From: Trematomus loennbergii
Taxonomy: Eukaryota > Chordata > Actinopteri > Perciformes > Nototheniidae
Reading direction: 5' to 3'
DNA length: 64,000 bases
Assembly: GCA_012861695.1 (NCBI GenBank)
Contig: JAAOOA010000622.1
Location: 186,001-250,000 of the forward strand
Positions 25,519 through 35,300 of this stretch are shown one piece after another (position 1 is the stretch's first letter; each line of letters starts with the position of its first letter). A program made the position numbers and the translations under genes. The notes under the pieces were generated by a model, which was given only the letters and a program-made list of their open reading frames with translations, was not told the origin of the DNA and did not search any database.

Positions 25519-26843
25519 AAAACACACAGATGACAGACGACACACAAACACAGATGACACACAGACACACAACGGACATAGATGACACAGACAGACAGAC
25601 ACACATACAGACGACACACACACATACAGACGACAGACACAGACACACATACAGATGACACACAGATGACACACAGACAGACACACACACACACCCTTCC
25701 TCTGCGCTGTTGATGGCATCACAGATCTCCATGTTGAGGGTCCAGTCGTCTGACGGCAGGCTGGAGTTGGTCGCACTCTCTGTGAAAAATAGAGGAAAAT
25801 ACAATGTTTAAAATATTAAACTTTACTAAAATGAATAGTGTAGTAATTACAGTTGAATCATAAATAAATCAAACCACTTCCTTTATTATTATGTACCTAT
25901 TTATGCTCAATGTGCCAAAATATTGGTTCTAATTGGTCGTACGTTTAAATATTTAGATCCCATGAAAAAGACGACTTTTTTATAAATAATAAAAGTAAGT
26001 AATTAGAAAAATGACACATATATTGTGTTTAATAAGTGTATGACTGCTGTTTTTTTCATATATATATATATTATAATGAAACATGTGCAAAATACAGTGT
26101 ACTAGCTATAGTTTGAGAAGAAAAACTCACATTTCAGCCAAACAGTTTGACCTATTTTGTAGATTTTTATATATTTGTGATACGAAACGCTTGGTACATA
26201 TTTATCACAACACAGTAATCATTTCTCCTCAGCATTACACTTGTAATTGCTACAGTACAGTGCGTTTCCTGATGTGTAGATATTGTGTTATATTTATGTA
26301 GAAATGTACAGATTACGAGTAATAACAGGATCTCTACCATGATTAAATCTGCCCATCTATTAATTCAAATGACTAACTCTCAATTTCCATAATCTCTTAT
26401 CACACACACATGCAGTCATTAAGCTACAGTTGGACGTGCATCTAATTTAGGTCAGGAGGATATGGCCCACTTTAAACAGACAGAATAACAACCAATCAAA
26501 TCGCGCCTCACCTCACCTAAGCCCCGCCCCCTTACACATCATTGGTTAGCGGTCGCGACAATCAAACAGAAACCCGTTGCTACACTACTTGGGTAATAAA
26601 TGCACCTTAAATTCATAAAAACACGTTTTATCAGGTGTATTTAAAACATGTTAATGACTAATTATAAGAGGAGAAGAAGCCTACGTGTCCTCAGCGGGAT
26701 GCATCCGGTGAAGGTGACAAAGCCTGCAGGATTTGGGTGTTTTTTAAGCCTAAAATGTGAATGAATTATGGCGGTATTTAAAATAACTCACCTATCCGCT
26801 GACCCACAGGCGTGCTGAAGGGATTCCCCAGTAAAAACTCCAT
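9655..26843 (-). CDS. tom1: TOM1-family VHS-GAT endosomal sorting adaptor
   Basis: TOM1 proteins bind ubiquitinated cargo, Tollip and clathrin on endosomes. Fifteen coding exons: 26792-26843, 25695-25779, 25347-25425, 24324-24473, 23319-23453, 21034-21156, 20247-20363, 18922-19052, 17866-17908, 17626-17754, 17468-17531, 16482-16524, 13450-13512, 12688-12727, 9655-9749. The N-terminus [17 protein letters not shown] and the VHS domain (roughly residues 20-155, with [31 protein letters not shown] and [16 protein letters not shown]) are TOM1/TOM1L2-like. The GAT domain spans exons 6 to 8 ([33 protein letters not shown]). The C-terminus keeps [14 protein letters not shown] and GVTSEEFDKFL but ends in DNNTSES and lacks the family's usual acidic LFAL end. 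About 450 residues against 492 in human TOM1. Exons 10 and 11 do not join in frame; the total of 1349 nt is one base short of 1350. Linkage to gcat favours tom1 over tom1l2 (inference). Confidence 0.85.
9840..10310 (+). repeat. Three LINE/SINE-like tails in a row
   Basis: GTGAAGCACCTTGAGATGTT (9860), GTAAAGTGACTTGAAATACC with AAAGCGCTATATAAATTAAA (10091-10130), and GTAAAGTGAGTTTGAGTACC with AAGCGCTATATAAATTAGA (about 10243-10285). They share the same 3' end design. A fourth lies near 14860. Confidence 0.5.
10453..11121. mobile_element. hAT-type non-autonomous element, 669 bp
   Basis: Ends CAGTGGCGGCGCCAG and CTGGCGCCGCCACTGG are inverted repeats. The direct repeat CCCACAGC flanks both sides (10445-10452 and 11122-11129), the 8-bp duplication expected of hAT elements. 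It lies in the last tom1 intron. A related end (CAGTGGCGGCGTCAG) occurs near 60108. Confidence 0.8.
13862..14235 (-). repeat. 72-bp minisatellite, inverted array of about 5 copies
   Basis: Reverse complement of the 5040-5930 unit (ACTTCACGTCACCACCGCTA, AGCTAAAGGTGGCTAATGTT and so on). It lies in the tom1 intron between the exons at 13450 and 16482. Confidence 0.9.
15553..15638. repeat. 86-bp perfect palindrome
   Basis: ACTATCTTCAAACATACTGA at the left end is matched exactly by its inverse at the right end, and the two 43-bp arms meet without a spacer at GTAATATTAC. It lies in the tom1 intron between the exons at 13450 and 16482, 18 bases before the hAT target duplication at 15657. Confidence 0.9.
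15665..15979. mobile_element. hAT-type MITE, 315 bp
   Basis: Terminal repeats TAGGGCTGTGCGATT and AATTGCACAGCCCTA, with a perfect 8-bp target duplication CTGTTATG at 15657-15664 and 15980-15987. The interior is rich in CGATTA-type motifs and A runs, with no coding capacity. A decayed relative is at about 20460-20925. Confidence 0.9.
16035..16105 (+). repeat. LINE-like 3' tail with (TCTA)n
   Basis: AATTTCCCAATTTCGGATAA then ATAAAGTATCTATCTATCTA, the usual 3' end of a fish non-LTR retrotransposon. Confidence 0.55.
16980..17350 (+). repeat. Degenerate TTAGCTA-type tandem repeat, block 1
   Basis: Irregular repeats of ATTACTTTTAGCTAGCTATT and TTCAACTGTTTATT type, about 40 bp each. They lie in a tom1 intron and match the block at 19360-20135. 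Confidence 0.6.
18371..18872. mobile_element. TTAA-ended repeat element, 502 bp
   Basis: Begins TTAAAGGTCCCCTATTAT and ends GCATAATAGGTGACCTTTAA, so the ends are imperfect inverted repeats with TTAA borders. Related fragments appear near 29535-29870, 46770-47100 and 55735-55830. It abuts a tom1 exon (18922-19052). Confidence 0.6.
19360..20135 (+). repeat. Degenerate TTAGCTA-type tandem repeat, block 2
   Basis: Same family as 16980-17350. It is most regular at 19790-20040, where CTTAGCTAACTATTTCAAC-like and TGTTTATTCCTTAGCCTA-like phrases recur every 40-50 bases. It lies in the tom1 intron between the exons at 18922 and 20247. Confidence 0.65.
20460..20925. mobile_element. Decayed relative of the 15665 hAT MITE
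   Basis: Starts AGGGCTCCACAATT and ends GATTAATTGTGCAGCC, resembling both ends of the 315-bp element, with internal TTTCGATTACAATAT. A LINE-tail-like segment (about 20640-20830) appears inserted inside. No clear target duplication. Confidence 0.45.
21335..21660 (+). repeat. Dispersed repeat, copy 2
   Basis: CCTTCCAATATGAGAGTACA through TTGAAGCTCAAGCCGGTGAC. It is closely similar to 3937-4320 in the same orientation. It is in the tom1 intron upstream of the exon at 21034. Confidence 0.7.
22778..23161 (-). mobile_element. TTAA-flanked MITE, copy 2 (inverted)
   Basis: Same family as 2631-3018, in the opposite orientation, with TTAA at both borders and the same internal landmarks (TGGAAGGCTGACAGGCAGG, GGGATGTTAAGAGCATTCCA, in reverse). 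It lies in the tom1 intron between the exons at 21034 and 23319. Confidence 0.75.
24509..24640 (+). repeat. Dispersed repeat, partial copy 3
   Basis: CGATACAATACTTTAATGGT through CATCACAGCAGCTCCATGTG. It matches the start of the 3828-4320 repeat. Confidence 0.6.
25467..25694. repeat. CA-rich microsatellite abutting a tom1 exon
   Basis: Imperfect (CA)n with CAGA interruptions. Its last (AC) repeats touch the tom1 exon 25695-25779, so the splice donor GT is the first TG-repeat dinucleotide on the minus strand. Confidence 0.9.
26480..26560. promoter_or_regulatory. GC box / CCAAT cluster in tom1 intron 1
   Basis: Within 80 bases there are CCAAT (near 26491), GCCCCGCCCCC (near 26520), an inverted CCAAT (ATTGG, near 26541) and CGGTCGCG. 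The cluster lies about 250 bases downstream of the first tom1 coding exon, so it could be an alternative promoter or an intronic enhancer. Motif evidence only. Confidence 0.3.
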
Positions 26844-26990
26844 GTTGAGGCCGAAGAGAAGCAGCCTTTCCCCGGTGTAAGTGCACCGACCTGCCTCTCT
26901 CTCTCTCTGCCGCTGCGCAACACCCAGCTCTGCGTCATCTTTAAAGAGACAGCAGCAGGCTGGAGCTGGAGGGGAATCAATTCAATTCAA
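26844..26990 (-). promoter_or_regulatory. Putative tom1 5' UTR and core promoter
   Basis: Reading on the minus strand toward the tom1 ATG: a TTTAAAGATGACGCA element near 26935-26946 (TATA-like plus a CRE-like half site), then TTGCGCAGCG and an (AG)n stretch at about 26897-26911, then roughly 60 bases of likely 5' UTR. A weak call based only on position and motifs. Confidence 0.35.
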
Positions 26991-27019
26991 AAATATTATT
27001 GTCATATGATATGCACATA

Positions 27020-27100
27020 AGCTACAGCAGGGGTGTCCAAACTTTTTTCACCGAGGGCCACATACAGAAAAATATACGAAGGGCTGGGCCAGTCACTAGA
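27020..27100 (+). mobile_element. hAT-family end fragment
   Basis: CAGGGGTGTCCAAACTTTTT followed by CACCGAGGGCCACATAC is the typical start of a widespread vertebrate hAT family. The partner end was not found. Confidence 0.4.
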
Positions 27101-27267
27101 GACCTCATAAATTCAGTTACAGGTCAGCAAACTCAATCAAATGTAGGTCAATTATTCTTGTTACTTGAAAATGCTTTAAGAAACAAAACAGCCTTCATCA
27201 CAGCTCTCCATAGGGTTTCATTTATTTTGTTGACAGCTCATTCCTTAAAACAGGAGCCTCATTTAGC

Positions 27268-27455
27268 TTATATCTGAGTACTTCTACTTTCACTAAAGTA
27301 CAAGATCTGAGTACTTCTACTTTCACTAATGTACAAGATCTGAGTACTTCTACTTTCACTAATGTACAATATCTGATTACTTCTACTTTTACACAAGTAC
27401 AAGATCTGAGTACTCCTACGTTTACACAAGTACAAGGTCTGAGTACTTCCACCTC
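27268..27455 (+). repeat. 33-bp tandem repeat, about 5 copies
   Basis: Units GAGTACTTCTACTTTCACTA plus ATGTACAAGATCT. They resemble the interior of the hAT MITE at 55385-55606 and end in the same ACTTCCACCTCTG, so they are probably an internally expanded copy of that family. It lies upstream of tom1. Confidence 0.7.
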
Positions 27456-28551
27456 TGGCTACATCATAGTTTGGCAATAAAGTCCCAGGCTCTTGCAACA
27501 TACATTATATTTAAGACAAGAAATTGAACAAAAATGATGTCATATAAATTATTATTTTATATATATAATGAAGTTAACTTTATTCATGTCCAATTATGTT
27601 CATGTAAAATTGAATACGGTATTGTTTTTGGGTTGCTGTTAACTTCTAGTACATTTCTAGTTGCTTTCAACTACATCACATGGTTTGACTTATTCTTAAC
27701 TAGCTGTTTCCAAAAATCTCAACTTTAACAACTTTTTAAAACATCCTTAAAGTGCTCAGAATAATGGAAGCTTGGACAGACTTTGTGTTGTGAGGCTCTC
27801 GGCCACTTGGGTGCACTGTTTGATCTCACATTTTCAAAGGATTCAAAGACTTTAATTGATCATATGCACAATAGCGACAGCGTAGTTGTTGGCAATGAAA
27901 GCTTTTAAGTTTCAAGCTACTCCAACAACGCAACATACAATATATCTAAGATAAAAAAAGAAAAAGGAATAGGACAAATAGTGCAAAAGAGATAATAAGG
28001 GAAGTTCAGGACCTTCAAGTCTCTGGGATGGTGAATTCATTATAGTGTCCTCTGTAACCTGTCAGTACCCTGTTGCTATGTATTATGCATGTTTTTTTAA
28101 ATGTATAAACATTAATAGTTTGAATTGGCATTTCAAGAATTGTAAGCCAATTGTTGATTGTTTTCAATGATTTTATCTAACTTTTAATTTTGTTATATGT
28201 ATTAAAACATTTATTTTTAAGGGTGATTTGGAAACACCTGTCCTGGGTCTACAGATGTAAAATAGCCTCTTGACACCTCACCCCAAATTGCTCCTGTGGG
28301 GATTAACAGTACTGAGTGTATGAAAGTCACTTTGGGTAAAAGTGTCTAACAAGTGTCATGTCATGTAATGTCCATCATCATGTTCGGTCACATGACAGAC
28401 TGTAAAGGGTTTTTGGTTTCAAAAATAGCGTCTGACTTAAATTGCATCAAACTGTTAAGGTATAGCAAACATTGCAAGACATTTAGCATACAGTATTTTA
28501 CATTACAGGCAGAAAAATAGGCTAATGTTTAAAATAAGGATCAAATCTTTA

Positions 28552-28945
<394 letters not shown>

Positions 28946-28949
28946 CGCA

Positions 28950-29923
28950 GCCACAGTGTGAAATGCATCAGAGGTTAAACTAAATGTTGCATCTTTCTGC
29001 ATTCCTTCACAGCACATTTCACCTTCTAATGGTATTTTTGACTTTCCCTCCTCCCCCCTTTATTTCAACCTTTTTAACTCTGCTTTTGTTTCCCTCTCTT
29101 AATTTTCAGTGGCTGACATGAACTCCCACAAAGACCTTTTATTTACTTTCCCTGGAGACCAAATACTGAGGGCTTCTTTGCATGTACAGCAGCATACGCA
29201 TACTGTACAGCTCCAGGATTATTAAACTTTCAGGAGAGCCGCAGCTGTAAAAATCACAAAGTCTTTAATTGGCGAAGCTCGATATCGCCTTTCCAGGGAC
29301 TGTTAACCGTCTGAGCCGCATCTTCACAAGCATCCAATTAGAGAGGGTTGGCAGAAACGTGTCTGCATTCACAGTGTGTAGCTCCCTGATTAGTCTCCTC
29401 AAACTGCTAATTAAATACAGAGCGCTTCAGTCTGTTTATCTGCAGCCAGCTGTCGCCTTTATCATCGGCCATGAGGAGGAAACGCCAAACATTACTGCAG
29501 GAGAAGAAGAAGAGAGCTGGAGGAAGTACTCAGATTTAAAGAGACCCTATTCTGCTTTTTGGGGTCCCCTTTCCTGTTGTGGTGGCTTAATTCACAAATG
29601 TCCTAAAACGCCTCCATTGGACTCCTTTCTTTAACATAACATAGTAACATCGCTATATGTAAAAATCACGCTCCTATTGGCTAGCGCTCCAACACATTGT
29701 ACATGATAGGCTAAGGGGCGGGACATCTCTAAGCAGTTGACCAATCACAACAGAGCCGACCAGCTAACCAATCAGAGCAGACTGGGCTCTGGTTTCAGAC
29801 AGAGGGTGAAAGAGGGGCTGCAGCACAGGCATGAGGAAAAGACTGAGTATTATTCAGACAAAAAAATATGTGTTTTTGCTGCATCTCTCCTGTATGAGTC
29901 ATCTGTGGTTGCAGTCTGCACTG

Positions 29924-29925
<2 letters not shown>
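28950..29925. other. Spacer upstream of tom1, no gene seen
   Basis: Mostly ordinary non-repeated sequence. The stretch 29200-29480 is less simple and holds several TAAT/ATTA motifs (for example CTGCTAATTAAATACAG). From about 29535 it resembles the TTAA-ended repeat family. No splice-supported coding exon was seen. Confidence 0.4.
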
Positions 29926-29993
<68 letters not shown>

Positions 29994-29994
29994 T
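29926..29994 (+). repeat. (GT)n microsatellite
   Basis: About 34 nearly pure GT units in the spacer upstream of tom1. Confidence 0.9.
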
Positions 29995-30064
29995 GTGAGG
30001 TGATGGCAGGCAGCTGAGGTAAGTTGTGTGGAACTGAAACCATCTGGTCATCAAAACATCCCAA

Positions 30065-30222
<158 letters not shown>

Positions 30223-31066
30223 CAACATTGTCATGGCAGTGACACAGGATGCTGGTCGATATTTAAGTCCTGGTTTCCACCTGTTTCTATTGAGTAGATA
30301 TGATGATATATGCACAGCAGCTGCATTTACAACATCCACAAGGACGAATATTAACACATGATATGGGAAAACATACAATTAACATAAACGTAAAATCACT
30401 ATAGAAACATGTTCAAGGCGGTAGTTTCAGACAAAAAATCTGTGTACCCTCAAAATGGAGCAGCAATAAAAGTCTTTATTGAAGCAGCATTGCAAAGATG
30501 ACAAAACATTTACAACGGCTAACGGCTACATATGAATCAGGCAATCAAGACTTTGGTTTGAATTATGGTCTGTTCCCTTTTTGTCAACATCTGATGAAAG
30601 TAAAAGGCTCTCAGCTGCTTTCCTTTCCTAATAAAATGATCTTCTTACATTACCTCAATATACTGCATTTCTCCTCCAATGTTCCTCCTAATTGAACTAT
30701 TTTCTGGACCAACAATTACCTGGATGATGAAATGATGAAAGCAATCACTGGTCTTAATAATACCCATAATACTCTGCTACAGTACTACAGCAGGTGTAGT
30801 TTCTGCCCGTATTCACATCTTAATATATCACAATGAGCAGCCATACTAATATCTAATTACTTTAATTAGACAGAAAGCAGCATCAGTTTAGCCAGACATC
30901 TTCCCCTCTGCAATATATAAATGCAGTATTTCACAGAATCACATATACTATAAATATACATCTTTCATGTTACATTTATACAAGCATATGAAGATAAATG
31001 CAGATAATCTTTACGGCAGACATACAGCATATACATGTAAACACTAGGGAGGCTGAAATGTGCGTC

Positions 31067-31439
<373 letters not shown>

Positions 31440-31460
<21 letters not shown>

Positions 31461-31855
31461 CACACACACACACAGACATACACATATTTTCTTTCCAGAT
31501 CTCAAAGGATGCCCGTTTCTCTGTTCTCTCTCTTATCCTGTCTTTTAATTATTTCAAAAAAAAAATCTGTCAATGCCGTCCTCATTATTTCGACACATGA
31601 GAACAGCGACCAGCACTGCATAATGCGGCTATAAGATGAATCAGGGAAAGAGAGAATAATGGCTTCTGGTTTCTAGTTTTGCTGCCTCCAGTCTTTAATG
31701 TTACTGGTCTTTTAAGTTTAGCCTTTCAGTTTCACACATCATGTTTTCACTTTTACCCATAATCCTCTGCATCCAGAGGCTAACAAAGGGATGCACGACA
31801 TCAGTATCAATGATATTGTTTTCCTGCATGTAATGAAATGTATTGTATCAGGGAC
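31440..31855 (+). repeat. Inverted duplicate, left arm
   Basis: From the short CA tract through CTTTCCAGATCTCAAAGGAT, TGGCTTCTGGTTTCTAGTTT and ATGAAATGTATTGTATCA. It matches the reverse complement of 45800-46160. The adjoining telomere-like element extends the match. Confidence 0.75.
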
Positions 31856-32094
31856 GTGCACAGACATTTGGAGGGGCTATTGCTCTAAACTGGAAAAAGG
31901 GCTTCCCCCCGAAAAAAAACATAAGACCTTTGGAAAATTGTAACTTGTTTTAAATGTAAAAGAAACCAAACGATTATTACATCAACTAAATTGAACAGTA
32001 ATTCACATCTCATAACAAAATAAGCTAAGGCGACTACTTGCATTCGGTGACTTGATTTTATCTAATGTTAGTAACTATTAAAGACAAAATGGGG

Positions 32095-32194
32095 ACAAAT
32101 ATGTTCTAATGTAGTTTGTCCCCATAAGGGAGGCAAGTCCCCACACGTGACTGTGTAAACAGATTTAGGTCCCCACAAGGATAGTAATGCTATG

Positions 32195-32195
<1 letters not shown>
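32095..32195 (-). repeat. Telomere-like dispersed element, partial copy 4
   Basis: Carries only the GTCCCCATAAGGGAGGCAAG to GGTCCCCACAAGGATAGTAA part, followed by the CA tract at 32196. The TTAGGG-type portion is absent. Confidence 0.6.
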
Positions 32196-32251
<56 letters not shown>

Positions 32252-32298
32252 ACACACACACACAACACACACACACACACAACACACACACACACACA

Positions 32299-32340
<42 letters not shown>
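32196..32340 (+). repeat. (CA)n microsatellite at the bmerb1 stop codon
   Basis: About 145 bases of CA with a few breaks, ending four bases before the bmerb1 stop codon (32345-32347). The transcript would carry (UG)n at the start of its 3' UTR. Confidence 0.9.
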
Positions 32341-32343
<3 letters not shown>

Positions 32344-32344
32344 G

Positions 32345-35300
32345 TTACATGATGGAGCAGGTGAAGCCGCAGCAGTCCGTCAGCTGTGTAACTCGAGTTT
32401 TATTGAAAAATGGCGGCGATGTCTGCTGCGATTTGGACGCCACCTTCTGATCTGGCAAAACACCTGATAGTAAAGGAGAAGTGTATATTAGTGTAGTATT
32501 TGATTAGACACATCGTACTGTGTTTCTACCTTTATATTTAAAGTTATATTATGTACTAATACTTCTCCAGACTGAAATGTGCCCTTAATCTGAAAAACCA
32601 ACAGATAATGTGCCTTTATTGTGAAAAACAACTTATAATGTGCCCTTACTCTGAAAAACAAACTCGTAATGTACATTTATTCTGAAAAACAAACTGATAA
32701 TGTGCCTTTATACTGAAAAACAAACTGATAATGTGCCTTTATTCTGAAAAATAAACTGGTAATGTACTTTTATTCTGAAAAACAAACTGATAATGTGCTC
32801 TTATTCTGAAAAACAAACTGGTAATGTACTTTTATTCTGAAAAACAAACTGGTAATGTACTTTTATTCTGAAAAACAAACTGGTAATTTACTTTTATTCT
32901 GAAAAACAAACTGGTAATGTGCCCTTATTTTGAAAAACAAACTGATAATGTACCTTTATTCTGAAAAACAAACTGATAATGTGCCTTTATTCTGAAAAAC
33001 AAACTGATAATGTGCCCTTATTTTTGAAAAACAAACTGATAATGTACTTTTATTCTGAAAAACAAACTGGTAATGTACTTTTATTCTGAAAAACAAACTG
33101 GTAATGTACTTCTATTCTGAAAAACAAACTGGTAATGTGCCTTTATTCTGAAAAACAAACTGATAATGTACTTTTATTCTGAAAAACAAACTGGTAATGT
33201 ACTTTTATTCTGAAAAACAAACTGGTAATGTGCCTTTATTCTGAAAAACGAACTGATAATGTACTTTTATTCTGAAAAACAAACTGATAATGTGCCTTTA
33301 TACTGAAAAACAAACTGATAATGTGCCTTTATTCTGAAAAATAAACTGGTAATGTACTTTTATTCTGAAAAACAAACTGATAATGTGCTCTTATTCTGAA
33401 AAAACAAACTGGTAATGTACTTTTATTCTGAAAAACAAACTGATAATGTGCCTTTATTCTGAAAAACAAACTGGTAATGTACTTTTATTCAGATAACAAA
33501 CTGATAGAGAGCCTTTATTCTAATAACAAACTGATAAAGAGCCTTTATTCAGATAACTAACTGATATAGAGCCTTTATTCAGATAACAAACTGATATAGA
33601 GCCTTTATTCAGATAACTAACTGATAAAGAGCCTTTATTCAGATAACTAACTGATATAGAGCCTTTATTCAGATAACTAACTGATAAAGAGCCTTTATTC
33701 AGATAACTAACTGATATAGAGCCTTTATTCAGATAACTAACTGATATAGAGCCTTTATTCAGATAACTAACTGATAAATAGCCTTTATTTAGATAACTAA
33801 CTGATATATAGCCTTTATTCAGATAACTAACTGATCGAGAGCCTTTATTCAGATAACAAACTGACATAGAGCCTTTATTCAGATAACTAACTGATCGAGA
33901 GCCTTTATTCAGATAACAAACTGATATAGAGCCTTTATTCAGATAACTAACTGATATAGAGCCTTTATTCAGATAACAAACTGATAAATAGCCTTTATTT
34001 AGATAACTAACTGATATAGAGCCTTTATTCAGATAACAAACTGATATAGAGCCTTTATTCAGATAACAAACTGATATAGAGCCTTTATTCAGATAACTAA
34101 CTGATATAGAGCCTTTATTTAGATAACTAACTGATATATAGCCTTTATTCAGATAACAAACTGATATAGAGCCTTTATTTAGATAACTAACTGATATATA
34201 GCCTTTATTCAGATAACTAACTGATCGAGAGCCTTTATTCAGATAACTAACTGACATAGAGCCTTTATTCAGATAACAAACTGACATAGAGCCTTTATTC
34301 AGATAACTAACTGATAAATAGCCTTTATTTAGATAACTAACTGATATATAGCCTTTATTCAGATAACTAACTGATATAGAGCCTTTATTCAGATAACTAA
34401 CTGATATAGAGCCTTTATTCAGATAACTAACTGATAAATAGCCTTTATTTAGATAACTAACTGATATATAGCCTTTATTCAGATAACAAACTGATATAGA
34501 GCCTTTATTCAGATAACTAACTGATATAGAGCCTTTATTCAGATAACTAACTGATATAGAGCCTTTATTCAGATAACTAACTGATAAATAGCCTTTATTT
34601 AGATAACTAACTGATATATAGCCTTTATTCAGATAACTAACTGATCGAGAGCCTTTATTCAGATAACTAACTGACATAGAGCCTTTATTCAGATAACTAA
34701 CTGATATAGAGCCTTTATTCAGATAACTAACTGATAAATAGCCTTTATTTAGATAACTAACTGATATATAGCCTTTATTCAGATAACTAACTGATATAGA
34801 GCCTTTATTCAGATAACTAACTGATATAGAGCCTTTATTCAGATAACAAACTGATATAGAGCCTTTATTCAGATAACAAACTGACATAGAGCCTTTATTC
34901 AGATAACTAACTGACATAGAGCCTTTATTCAGATAACAAACTGATATAGAGCCTTTATTCAGATAACAAACTGACATAGAGCCTTTATTCAGATAACTAA
35001 CTGATAGAGAGCCTTTATTCAGATAACAAACTGATATAGAGCCTTTATTCAGATAACAAACTGATATAGAGCCTTTATTCAGATAACTAACTGATATAGA
35101 GCCTTTATTCAGATAACAAACTGATATAGAGCCTTTATTCAGATAACAAACTGATATAGAGCCTTTATTCAGATAACAAACTGATATAGAGCCTTTATTC
35201 AGATAACAAACTGATATAGAGCCTTTATTCAGATAACAAACTGATATAGAGCCTTTATTCAGATAACAACTGATATAGAGCCTTTATTCAGATAACTAAC

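Noticed and set aside
33520..34977. 485-codon minus-strand open frame (SVSYLNKGSI-type decapeptide repeats)
   Set aside because: It is a translation of the 30-bp minisatellite; 30 is a multiple of three so the frame stays open. It begins and ends in repeat units and lies inside a bmerb1 intron.
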